Shown: positions 53,923 to 64,000 of the stretch, piece after piece
Position numbering within the stretch: position 1 is the stretch's first letter
Layout of the letters: every line of letters begins with the position of its first letter
Assembly (NCBI GenBank): GCA_030734395.1
Contig: JAUZTG010000024.1
Coordinates: forward strand, 1 to 64,000
Origin: Sarocladium kiliense
Taxonomy: Eukaryota; Ascomycota; Sordariomycetes; Hypocreales; Sarocladiaceae
Reading direction: 5' to 3'
Length of the DNA stretch: 64,000 bases
Notes under the pieces: generated by a model
Database searches by the model: none
Seen by the model: the letters and a program-made list of their open reading frames with translations, nothing else
Told to the model about the DNA's origin: nothing
Program-made: the position numbers and the translations under genes

Positions 53923-54659
53923 ATGTCGTCGACTACCCAGAGCGTGCAATGCTTCGGCAAGAAGAAGACGGCCACCGCCGTTGCCCACTGCAAGGTGCGT
54001 TCGAGCGAGAGTTGGGGTTGGATGACGAGCAGGCGATAGAAGTGAGCCTAGGGAAAGAGGAAGAACATATGGACAAAAGTCCTGCGAACTGGCGATTTCG
54101 AAGAGGAGGATTTTATCTATCTTGCGAGGCAAATGCTGACATTCCGATTCTTAGGCCGGCCGCGGTCTGATCAAGGTTAACGGTCGCCCTCTCTCCCTCG
54201 TCCAGCCTGAGATCCTCCGTTTCAAGGTACGAACCGAACAACTCCCCCGAGCCTAAAGCTCCACGCCTCGAGAACACACCAACATTCTCCATGGGAGAAA
54301 TTCAGCGGCAAAGAGCGGACGGAAGTTGAGATGGAGGATTCGAGCTAACATGATTGTTCCTCTCGCAGGTCTACGAGCCCATCCTCGTTGTTGGCCTCGA
54401 CAAGTTCGCCAACGTCGACATCCGTGTCCGCGTCACCGGTGGTGGTCAGACTTCTCAGGTCTACGCCATCCGCCAGGCTATCGCCAAGTCCCTCATCGCC
54501 TACTACCAGAAGTTCGTCGATGAGCACTCCAAGAACATGCTCAAGCAGGCTCTCGTCCAGTTCGACCGTACCCTCCTCGTCGCCGACAACCGCCGGAGCG
54601 AGCCCAAGAAGTTCGGTGGTCCGGGTGCCAGGGCCCGCTTCCAGAAGTCTTACCGTTAA
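53923..54659 (+). CDS. RPS16: 40S ribosomal protein uS9 (S16)
   Basis: Three exons (53923..53994, 54155..54226, 54369..54659) give 144 aa. The protein reads MSSTTQSVQCFGKKKTATAV, GRGLIKVNGRPLSLVQPEIL, VYEPILVVGLDKFANVDIRV, GGGQTSQVYAIRQAIAKSL and ends in the invariant C-terminal tail GPGARARFQKSYR. In the uS9 family that tail reaches toward the decoding centre. Both introns fall between codons and, at 160 and 142 nt, are longer than most introns in this window. Confidence 0.97.
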
Positions 54660-55337
54660 AGGGAAGACTGTGGAAGTTGTGGACGCCGAGAATGGAAAAA
54701 GGGGAGAGATATCTCTGTTATCTACCTACACGACAGAGATGGAATACATTGGTGGGGGAGTCGCATCTTCGCGTGGCGGTGCGGCTGCGCTGGAGACGGT
54801 GCTAAGATGCTTGATGATGCATGTCATGGCATTGGGGAGTGCGTGGTCAACACAAGGGACTCGGAGTCACTATGTTCCCCAGGCATGGGGATGGAGGGGC
54901 GGGATTTCCAACCCCCTTCATTGGCGATTGCATTAGGCCTTGCTTTTTGGGCGGATTGTAAAGGGATCCGGCAGGCAAATGAAACATTCCAAAAAGATGC
55001 TCCAGCTCGTCACAAGCATGTGAATGATCATGATGTGCGGTGATACTAAGGTGTATTCGATTGACTTCTGCATCGTAACGCCTGGTTGCTAAACCAATGC
55101 TCCTCCTTCCGACGGCTCAACGTACTTTTAATCCATTGAAACCCAACTTCACGGTGAGAGCAGAGCCTCCCTCTCTACAGACCGCCTCACCCAGACTGGT
55201 TGCGGTTGACCATGCCTCTTCACCGAGAAGCACATCCCGATCCTCAGGTATTTGCCCAGCCACCTCTCCCTCACCAGTTTGCCTTCAGCCCGCCTCGCCC
55301 TTCGCACCGTCTGCAACGTCTTCATAGTTTCACGCAT
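54660..55337. other. Intergenic region between convergent uS9 and Aar2 genes
   Basis: About 0.68 kb holding two 3' flanks; no gene is seen. Confidence 0.45.
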
Positions 55338-56780
55338 CTAGTCGCTCCACGAGACCAAGCCACGCTGCTTTCCCGTCTCATCCAGCTCGACGACTTCAGG
55401 CGCAAACTCGCCGCGTTCGTCTTCAGCCTCAAGATCATCCATCTCTAGTTCCACCTCCTCACCATCTTCCAAAGCCAATCGGCCTTTTCTTAGGTAGTCA
55501 CCACTGATGTCCCAGTCGAGGGTCGTAGATGCTGCATCCTCGACGTCGGCAAAAGCACTCTGCACAAGCTGCTGCGCCGGAGTTGCCTGTGAGCCGAGAC
55601 TGGCAAGCAATTCATTGAGTCTTCGTTTGTATATCGTCAAAGAAAGACGAAGCTCTCTCGCTCTCGTCGAGTCTTCGTTGAGTGGAGAGTTTTCGACCCA
55701 ATTTCCACAGTACTTGAGTTGCGCAGCCAGGCTCTTGAGCAAACCCGCTGTAAGTTCTGGTCTGATAGAAGGGAGAAGATATGCCTTGAGAATGATGCTG
55801 AGAACCATATGCCACCACTGCTGCACGCATGCATCGTTGCCCAGGTTGACTCCAACAATGAAAGCGAACTGCATCTCGCCAATCATATGGCCCTCGGTCG
55901 TTGTGGGAGGATTACCCGACATCAATGTATTGATGTAAGGCGTAGAGTCAGTCGCCTCAAGGGTTCTATCTCTCCCATCATTTGCCGTGGTGTACGTCTT
56001 GGCATGTTGTGAGAACGTGAACTCAAGCTCTCGATGCTGAGAGAGCGATTGCGAGACCCTTCGATCGAGCTCGACTTCAGCCGCCAGCACACCCTCACCC
56101 TTGACACGGTCGACTGTGTCAACATGCCACTTGTCGCTCTGACGGCTAGTTACCTTCGCAAGGAGGTCCGAGGTGATGTAGCTGGAGAGCTGACCCCAGA
56201 TTTTGTCATTGTTCCGTATTATAGCTTGAGAGTCGAGAAGGGTGGCTTTAGATCCTGGAATCCCTTCTGCTTGGATGCGAGCTTCTGTACGACTCGTCTC
56301 AACAAGTGTCTCTTCGTAGCTAAAAAGTGGTTTAGCGAGCTGCAGCATGCGGGATCGAGATTGGGTTACTCACCTGCTCCATTGCATGACGTGAACTCTC
56401 TGAACCTCCGGTGAGCTGACAATCCATAGACCAGACCTCGCGCCGACACCGTTGGGAGAGGTCCACCAGAAAAAGTGCGGTCCTGGCGGAATGTCACTGA
56501 TACCCTTGAAGCTTTTGGCCGTCAGAGATACTGCATCGTAGCCGATGATATAATTCTCAGGCATGTCCAGCACCACGAGAATGTCGTCGATTTCGCTTGC
56601 AGCCCCTAGCGTTGACGGCTGAGCAGTCGTCAGAGAGGTTCTGGTACTTGAGTCTGCCGTTGAAACATCTTCCAAAGGTGGCGGAGGTGAATCCTCGTCG
56701 TGGACTTGGAGGGTGCCAACAGGGTGGGTGCCAGTGACCGGCATCGAGGCGTGCGACCTGAAGCTATCGCGCGACTCCAT
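55338..56780 (-). CDS. AAR2: Splicing factor Aar2 (U5 snRNP assembly)
   Basis: Two exons on the minus strand, 56374..56780 and 55338..56319, give 462 aa from the Met of MESRDSFRSH. An in-frame Met at 56852 would add 24 residues. The 54-nt intron joins RVHVMQWSS to YEETLVETSR; the acceptor TTTTTAG is chosen because the nearer CAG breaks the frame. The N-terminal domain shows LDMPENYIIGYDAVSLTAKS, FKGISDIPPGPHFFWW and GARSGLWI, the beta-domain signature of Aar2. The C-terminal half is helical (MIGEMQFAFIVGVNLGNDAC, QQWWHMVLSIILKA) with an acidic tail. In yeast Aar2 holds Prp8 in an immature U5 snRNP. A ~90-residue Ser/Thr-rich N-terminal extension precedes the domain. Confidence 0.87.
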
Positions 56781-57393
56781 GCACAGCTGCCTTTGTCTGC
56801 CGGGTACGGAGTCTATATAGGGGTGCTTTCGCAAGAACACGCGGAAGAACACGCCGTTAAATCAGATGTCGTGAGGAACTTATGATGTCGATGATGGTGA
56901 GATGGAGTGAGGTAGGGAATGGAAAGAATTGACAGCCCCTCCTGGGTCGTTCACCGGTAGTGCCTTCACGTCATAATTGTGGCAGCCCGTCACGAGCATT
57001 ACATACAGGAAGACAGGAATATAGGCGTGCAAACGGCCCTGTTTCATACTACTGATAGCCCCCCAAGGGATCTCATGCTAGAGCAGAATGTTCCAAGTCA
57101 GTAGTGACCAAACGCTACAGCCGATGACTCGGCTCAACAGCATGGTACACATGCCCAAGGCACGCCTAGTTCCTGGCAGCCCCAAGTCGTATTCTGCCCA
57201 TTACTTATGACAAACATCTGGAAACACTACTTTTTCGTCACTCGGAATGATGCTCATTTTACACTAGATACTTCAAAAGACGTATTAAACGCAATGGGCG
57301 AGGAAGTAGGCCTGAGCCCTGAGAGCAGCAGATCCTGTAATTCTGTTCACTTTGTATACACTAATATCGCTCCGCCTCTTCAACAAGAGATCA
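56781..57393. other. Upstream region of Aar2
   Basis: About 0.6 kb between the Aar2 start and the tRNA gene; it probably contains the Aar2 promoter. No other gene is seen. Confidence 0.45.
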
Positions 57394-57465
57394 TCCGGTA
57401 TGGTGTAGTGGCTAACATCGCTCGCTCTCACCGAGCAGCCCAGGGTTCGATTCCCTGTACCGGAG
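57394..57465 (+). tRNA. tRNA-Glu (anticodon CUC)
   Basis: A 72-nt cloverleaf without intron. The acceptor stem TCCGGTA pairs fully with TACCGGA and is followed by discriminator G. The D-arm region GGTGTAGTGGCTAACATC doubles as the A box, the anticodon arm is GCTCG-CTCTCAC-CGAGC with CTC at the anticodon, and the T arm GGGTTCGATTCCC carries the B box. A T run follows at 57480. Confidence 0.97.
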
Positions 57466-57479
57466 ACTTCAATGCATTC

Positions 57480-57485
57480 TTTTTT
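57480..57485 (+). terminator. RNA polymerase III T-run terminator of tRNA-Glu
   Basis: Six T residues begin 15 nt after the tRNA 3' end. Further T runs follow within 50 nt (for example after TTCCTC and TCTG) and would act as backup. Confidence 0.75.
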
Positions 57486-60400
57486 GCACTTTCTTCCTCT
57501 TTTTTCTCTGTTTTTTTCTTCTCCTTCGTTGCTTGATTCTTGCGTGTACCATCTACCTTAGACATAGTTACGTGGGCTGTGAGTAGGGACTCGTGCATAG
57601 AGGAGCTGTCGGCACACAACCCATTTCACCACTCCGTATACTCTGCTCCTCTGACTGGCTGCTGTGCGATATCACTCCCCAAAAATTAGTATAACATTCT
57701 TCATTTGCGCTGCTTTTCCAGCTTTTAATCTGGTTTCTGTTGATTACTTACTTGGATCATTATTCGAATTGCTGTTCGTGTCAATATTCGACTCGCAAAC
57801 TCCAGTCTCCCGCCACTGGCCGCATGGTTCGTGTGTGTGCATTTGACGGATAGGTTATCCTAGATTACCGGCCCTGGTCCCTTTTTACAGAGTACTATAT
57901 AAATAGCAAAGGTCTTGTCTTCACCTCGGCGTGGATTTGTTTTCTTTAATGAGGTGATATCCGATATATTTTGGGGTGCAACCGAATGGGTTGCTAGCCA
58001 CTGACCGTGGCGAGGTGTCCCTGCGCTACCGTCCAGAGGTGCCCTGAGCGCACTGGCGCTGGACTTCACCAACTTCACATCTCTGTGATACTCTTCCCGC
58101 AGTCGCCCTGTTATGTTGTGGTTCCTGTTGCCACATTGTCCGATGACTGCTCTGGCGCACGAAATGACGAGATCAATATTCAGGATAGTGTATGGTGTCT
58201 TGTTTAGGTAGTCAACACCTACGCAATCCTGTGAATCGCAGCGCCTGATACACCACGCTTGGTCTTGATAATAACTACCGACTACCACATGAGACTACCA
58301 GAGCTAATGCGCCTCCATCGCCACGTGCATGTGTCACCCATTGACAAAACATTCGCACACCCTTTCCCCTTCTCTCAAAGATTCCCCAATCCTATTCCAG
58401 TAAAGTGCAGAAACCCTCCGACTGCTTTCCACAGGGGTCCGCCCCCCACGGCACAGATTAGATCCAGGATGGAATACAGCCGATACCACACGCCCGGGTC
58501 ACTCACCACCACCCTACTCGGCTCAAAGCGAGGATAGTACAGGAAACCGAGGGGGGAAAGGCCAAGGATTTTTATTTCCGACCGCGGGTGGGCAGACCAA
58601 GCCAAAAATGAGCAAGTGCACCTGTTTTGTTTACTGTCACTGTAGGATGACGGGTTGTGTCGCTTATGAATATGCAACTTGCAGCAAGTTGTACTGTAGG
58701 CATACACTTTGACTCAGAATTATTTACAACAACGCCACCAACAACAAAACAGAGACCTGCCGCTCTTGCTGCCAGCAATCCGACTGCTACGCATCACGGG
58801 AACTCTCGCGCACGGCGTCGGAATGGACCGGCTTTTGCCAGCGCTGAATCGATCAGCCCACGCATCAACACTGCTACAAATAACATCATGCCATCAGCAG
58901 AAGACTCGTCAACTTTCCCCGAATATGCTTTCGCGCAGCCTGGCCCTGTATGCTCGTAATGAGTATCTTGATCAGCCCGATTTTCACCATTTGCTTATAC
59001 CAGAGGTTTCTGTCTCACCCCCTTCCTTGGTTTATACGCCGAGTGCAGGCCAGCCAACCAACCACCTTGCACCACGTCTAATGTGTCACTGCATCGGAGG
59101 TTTTCTGCTCGACTGCATTATGGTGTCCACTTGACGGCTTTCGCCGATCTAATATTGACGTATTTGGTCTCGGTCTTTACCAGGCACCTGGTAGTGACTT
59201 ATCTTGGCTTTTGCCTTGACGGAGAAGTATCTGCAACCTTGAAGGTGAAGGTTTGCATAAGAGACCCTCAGACCTTTGCAAGCTTCGCATTCATAGGTCT
59301 ACACCATTACTGAGAAATGCACCGAATCATCTCGATCCTGTGCGACCTGTTGTTGAATGTCAGACACCCCTCCGGACCGGGGACCCTCGGCTCACACGAC
59401 ACCTCTACAAGTCATCACCCAAGGTCACCTGCGAATTCACAGGTTTTAAGTGTCGTGCGAGGAAAATTCTATTCGTGCGCGGTTCAGGTGTTTGCATTGA
59501 ACCAAGTACTCTCACGCGCACACTTGCTCCTCCCGTGAACTTACATCAAGAATGACGTGCATCACGGTTGTAGGCAGCGTCGAGTGAGGCTACTCTGCAC
59601 AGGACACTCTGAAGGCGTACATGTAATCCCTCACCGTAGATCCCTTGCACATATCTGGTCCAAGCGACTAAGCTTTGGCTCTCCAAGTTCCAACCCGGAT
59701 GATAGTCTTCAAGGCCCTGTCGCAGCCTCCGCAAACTCACATCACCAACCTTATGACACAGTCCCGCGCGATCATCCTATCTCGTACCTCAAACTCCACG
59801 CTATCACAGTCCAACCGCAAGATTACTTCTCCTCGCAGAAATCCTATAAATCGGTGCCCAGCCTCCCTCTTTTCGAGGTTTCGTAACAAGGGTTCCGGTC
59901 GTCGGAGTCAACCGCGAAGAATCAAAACATCACGCCCCTTCTTCGGCCTCTCATCCCGATCGAAGGACGGACACTGTGTATCCATTCAGAAGAGGACACG
60001 TAGTCGGGTCGTTCTGCGACTCGGTCTTGAGCAGACTGCGGCTGGCAGTTGTTGTCATTGCTGCTCTACGTCCACAACGTGTGTTTGTACGTAGTAGTCA
60101 TCTGACGCATGTGTGGCACATGACCTGAGCGCACTCTGCTCCCACTGGATGCTGAGCTTGCATCTCGCCGAAGCGAGTCCACACACAATTGGAACCCAAT
60201 ATGCAGTATAACCCCCATTTTACATGGTCAATATTGTTGGGAGGCAGGAAGGAGTCGACCAATCCTCGGTACTTCTCTGGTGCATGTCACTTATCCCAGT
60301 ATCTAGGAAGGATAACACAGCCGTGTTGAGCGAATGAACTCCATTCGCCAGATCACTAATTCAAATAATGCCGAGTGCCCAGCAGAACGGGATTAGAATT

Positions 60401-60771
60401 TGTTTCGTTCTGAAATAAAAACACACGCATCCGCACCAGGAAGATCGAAACCGAAGCCCACCAGTACCTCTCCTCGCCCTGAAGCCATTCTCTCTTCTTC
60501 GTCTAAACAAGGAAGTCGTGTCATATCAATCAGCGGTGAAGAAAAATCAAAAATCAAAAAGTCAGTGCGCATCTCGTGTCGTTGATAGTAGTTTTCTGTC
60601 GGGCGGTTCGTGGGGTTGGGTATAGTAGGAGAGTCCGCGAGACGTTGATGCAAGGGGAATCCAGTCCAGTATAATACAGCCGTTTTCCTTTCTCATCATG
60701 ATGCTCAGGTGATTATCCCTCCTCTAGAATTCCTGCTTTTCCCTTTGTCCTATTCATAGTCTCGGCCATGC
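57486..60771. other. Long intergenic region, no gene seen
   Basis: About 3.3 kb between the tRNA and the 3' end of the Con7 gene. Open frames are short on both strands, with stops spread evenly. I recognise no protein family, RNA gene or repeat. Confidence 0.45.
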
Positions 60772-62329
60772 CTAATGGCTTGGCGGCTGTTGACCGTTTG
60801 CTGTGGAGCGTATGAGCATAGAAGGTGTCAGATCATCACGAGTGTGTACTTACATTGACTGTACATGCCCTGGCTCGGCGGCTGGCCGTAGGGTGAGTGT
60901 GGCGGGTAGTTGGAGTACATGTGGGAAGTGCCGTAGTCGGGAAGCGGCTGCTGCGGAACACCTGCAGAACCGGGAGGAGCAGGATACTGGGCAGGCTGGT
61001 ATCCGATGGGGGGCAGTTGAACAGGTCGTGAGGCTCCATACGATGTCGGTGTGCCATCCGGACCCTGGGGATCGCCCCCGTTCTGTGCGGCGGCTTGGGC
61101 CGCAGCTTGTCGCTGGCGCTCCTCATCCTGCTTGCGCTGTGCCTCCTCCTCCTTCTTGCGCTGCTTCCACTCCTTCCTGATCTCCTTGAATTCTGTTGCA
61201 CAAAAGGTGTTAGCATTATCGTACTATGAGTTGATGGCGTCAGGTACTAGCTCGCCCATTTGGACTAGCCATGTCTTAACGCTAGCATAGGGCTGATCGG
61301 CCTTGTCGCGCCGAGCCACCAAATATCACCAGGCTCGAAACACTTGATTCGATCCAGGTGTCTTGTGTAACATCACAGGATCAATAAAAACCGCAACTGA
61401 CCTTCGGGAGTACGCTTCTGACCGTGACTCTGCATTGTGACGTGAGCGTTAAGATGGTTCAGCGTGCCATACGCCTTCTCGCACCCATTCCAACCGCACT
61501 TGTACATGCGCTCGATCTCTTCATACCGTCTTCGAGGCCTCTTATGCTGTTGCGCGCCAGGAATAGGTACGAAGGAGTACACCTAGAGGAAACCCGTCAG
61601 TTTAGGTCTCCAAAGCGCAGGAATCACTCGCAGACAGCAAACAGCGTCGTGCCAGACGGGCAAAGGGAGGCGACGACTTTCTAGGCGTTTGCCAGATGGC
61701 ATCTTTGGGTCTTGATCATCAGCGACCTTGAAACGTACCTGATTAGGCCGCTGCTGTGGTGCATTGGCGGGGGAGTTGTACATGTGTCCTGGAGTCAATG
61801 GAGATGCGCCATGACCACCGTAGCCCGCCCAATCCGGCCGCGTCTGCGGGTACATGCCACCGCTTGGATGGGAGTAGCCATGGGCCATATCGGGGTTTGG
61901 GCCGTACGGTGAGTGCTGGGGATACGGGTATGTCGGGCTGGCAGCGGCGATGGACGGATCTATAGGTACATCGTTGTCAGATCTGACCCCGTGAGGTTGA
62001 TGGTTTCGCCCATCTTGCTGGGGCATAGACGGACTATTCTGTTGTTGCGCCATACTTCCGCCGCTGGCACTCGTGCCTGGGTATGAACCTCGAATGTGCT
62101 CTGGGAACGATCCTGACCGCGCGGAGGGAGGGTAGACGCCGTACTCGGAGGTGGGCGTCGCCGTCGAATTCGCAGAGGTCGGGTTGTACTCTGGTTTCAC
62201 CGGATACTGAGCAGCAGCCGCAGCAGATGGCTGATCTGCGGTCGAGCCTTCAGAATTGTTGTCGCCGAAGTTGCTAGGATAGGGCGAAGGCAAACCTGAC
62301 TGCGTGTACTCGGTGGCACTGCGTTCCAT
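60772..62329 (-). CDS. C2H2 transcription factor Con7-like
   Basis: Four exons on the minus strand: 61739..62329, 61402..61582, 60854..61192, 60772..60800, giving 379 aa. The last exon encodes only about ten residues (SNGQQPPSH) and is the least certain. The N-terminal half is low complexity, rich in Ser, Pro, Gln, Tyr and Gly. The finger is YKCGWNGCEKAYGTLNHLN followed by AHVTMQSHG (C-x4-C...H...H), preceded by VYSFVPIPGAQQHKRPRRRY and followed by the charged helix EFKEIRKEWKQRKKEEEAQR. This is the signature of Con7, first known as a regulator of conidium morphology and infection-related growth in Magnaporthe. It is a nuclear DNA-binding protein. Confidence 0.92.
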
Positions 62330-64000
62330 AAGGCTGATGCTGCACTGGGGGGATCGATGGCTCGAAATCCGGCGGTGCGTCGCAAGTGAGACCAGAAAGC
62401 GAGGTCGAAGGAGGAAGAACGATGACGGCGTACGCGCAAGGCGAGTCCAGAAAGTATGACAGAGAAAGAATGGCGTAGAAATCACAGACGCGTGAAAAGC
62501 GGCGGCAGTCGTGCTATAGCTGCAGGCGACTCGTCCTGGCAGTAGTAGTCTTAAGTCCCCGGACTAGATCAGATGGCGCGTGATCCGGCGGCAACCCAAA
62601 GATATGCTCGGTGCCTTGTCAACGATAGAGAAGGCGTTCCCGGGCTTAGGAGGAGACGGCGGCGCGCGATGGTATTTGTTGTCCGTGGGCCAGAGATAGA
62701 CGTGATGATCGATGGCGAAGGCGGATTATGGTTAAGCGCGATGCGGGTGATGACACCAGGGACAAGGCCGGGTGGTGGCCGGGTGGTTTCGCGCCGCGGA
62801 TCTGAGGACAAGACGATGCAAGGATAATTTGCACGGGCTCGGATCGCACGAAGAGGTCAAAGGAGCTAAAGTAGCTTGGTGCAGATTGGGGCGCGCGAGA
62901 CACTATTATAGTGCAGATGAAGCGCAGCTTTGGCCTTGGGATGGTGGTGCGGTGGGTGTGCTGGGACGAAGGTCGCCTAGCGTCGGACTCGAGCCCGAGC
63001 TAATGGAGGCTGGAGGGGGGGTGCTTGAGGAAAGTTTCGGTGCCGGAACTTTGCTATAAAGAAAGTCGATCTCTGTCTGCCTTTGTCAAGGGAGAAGGGT
63101 GAGCGATGAGTACGTTTGGTGGTTGTGAAGTTCAGTCGCGAGCCTCAGGCGGAGGTTGGAGGAACCGGGAGCGCGGCGAGGTGCGGCAATGGCCTGCGTT
63201 ATAAGAGGGTCAGTCTCTTCGCTGCTGAATGAATAATAGATAGTAGTGCACACAAGACCAGCTCCGCAGTTGTTTCCGGGGGTAGGGGGGGTGCGCAGAT
63301 GGGTGTGGATGGTGTAGTGTGTGTTGGCAATGGAAGAGTACGTCGCTCTGGTGGTGCCCGCAACCTTCTCTGATGCTCACGTTTTTTGTCCGGGGCCAGC
63401 TCGCCAAGGATAGCAGACGCAGTGGATCTTTCAGCGCCGGCTTCGGGTGGGGTGGGGAGCTGTGTCTCTTGCGAGAAACGGAAACGTAGAGAGACAAGGA
63501 GTCAGGTTGACTCGTGAGGCAGATACAGTACTTTTCGAAGCCAGGTTTTATGTAACAACATGGCCGTAGCTTGGGCTGCGAGGGCAGACGCATCTGGAAG
63601 AGGGAAGGCGAAGATCGAAGCAACGAAACTTACTCAATGGCAGTTGCCTGCAAGTCCGATATCTCACAAGGAATTTCGGATTCTTCCCTCTCAGACTTTG
63701 AGCTTCCTGAACACCAACAGCGAGGCTGGTGGGGCTTTGGGGCGAGGCCACGCCTATCACAACCAGCCAGAGAGTCAGAGGTTCCAGGGAGAGAGACAAA
63801 GAGATTCAGTGCTGAACACTGAGAGGGGGGGTGCGGCCAGGTTACTCCCGTTGTAGCGCGACCCAGGCCCTGCGCTTTGGTACAAAGTGCTGTGGTGCTA
63901 ACGCGCGCTGTTTCTGCGAGGTCGATCTCTTTGGCCTGTCCACTGGCGTTCCCCACGTTGACCGGTGCCGGATCTGCCGCTTGACTGGTCTTGACTCGCG
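62330..64000. other. Upstream region of the Con7-like gene
   Basis: About 1.7 kb to the window edge, probably promoter and 5' leader. Purine-rich G tracts (for example GGAGGGGGGG near 63012) and short open frames occur; none is supportable as a gene. Confidence 0.45.

Noticed and set aside
53301..54368. Possible C/D-box snoRNAs in the long introns of the eL32 and uS9 genes
   Set aside because: Only imperfect C-box-like words (CGATGA) and isolated CTGA were seen, with no terminal stem; not enough to call.
1..64000. CRISPR arrays, bacterial operons, ribosomal RNA genes, secondary-metabolite synthases
   Set aside because: None present: gene structure is eukaryotic with introns, and no repeat-spacer pattern, rRNA segment or PKS/NRPS domain was seen.

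Overview
The window is nuclear DNA of a filamentous ascomycete (Pezizomycotina). A Sordariomycete is most likely: the Con7-type regulator, the NAD-glutamate dehydrogenase and the Bud14-type SH3 protein all read most like that class, as far as I can recall the families. Genes carry short GT-AG introns, mostly 47-90 nt, often with a CTAAC-like branch site. Gene models below were spliced by hand: every join keeps the frame and restores family-conserved residues, but none is backed by transcripts.

Left part, 1-31 kb, looks accessory. It opens with the 3' part of an ENA-type Na+/K+ P-type ATPase. Then come a LINE RNase H relic, a HAL4/SAT4-like kinase and a broken TRK potassium transporter, together the remains of an alkali-cation homeostasis group. 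Next are coding debris, a probably truncated PD-(D/E)XK-like protein, a large fungal membrane protein, a Zn2Cys6 regulator, and an apparently intact DUF3435/FluG-type tyrosine-recombinase-like gene with four C-terminal zinc fingers, the family that includes Starship captains.

From 19.5 to 29.8 kb lies a compact aromatic-catabolism cluster: MFS transporter, FAD phenol 2-monooxygenase type enzyme, Zn2Cys6 regulator, intradiol (probably hydroxyquinol) dioxygenase and maleylacetate reductase. The enzymes would take a phenol or resorcinol through hydroxyquinol and maleylacetate to 3-oxoadipate. The heptamer CTTCCGG, tandem in places, occurs in all three control regions of the cluster and is a candidate operator.

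Right part, 31-64 kb, is ordinary core genome: Bud14-like SH3 protein, NAD-dependent glutamate dehydrogenase, an unrecognised 528-aa protein, Tom22, mitofusin Fzo1, ribosomal proteins eL32 and uS9 (divergent pair), splicing factor Aar2, tRNA-Glu(CUC) and the C2H2 regulator Con7. Tom22 and Fzo1, both mitochondrial outer-membrane proteins, are convergent neighbours. Several intergenic stretches of 1-5 kb show no gene I can support.
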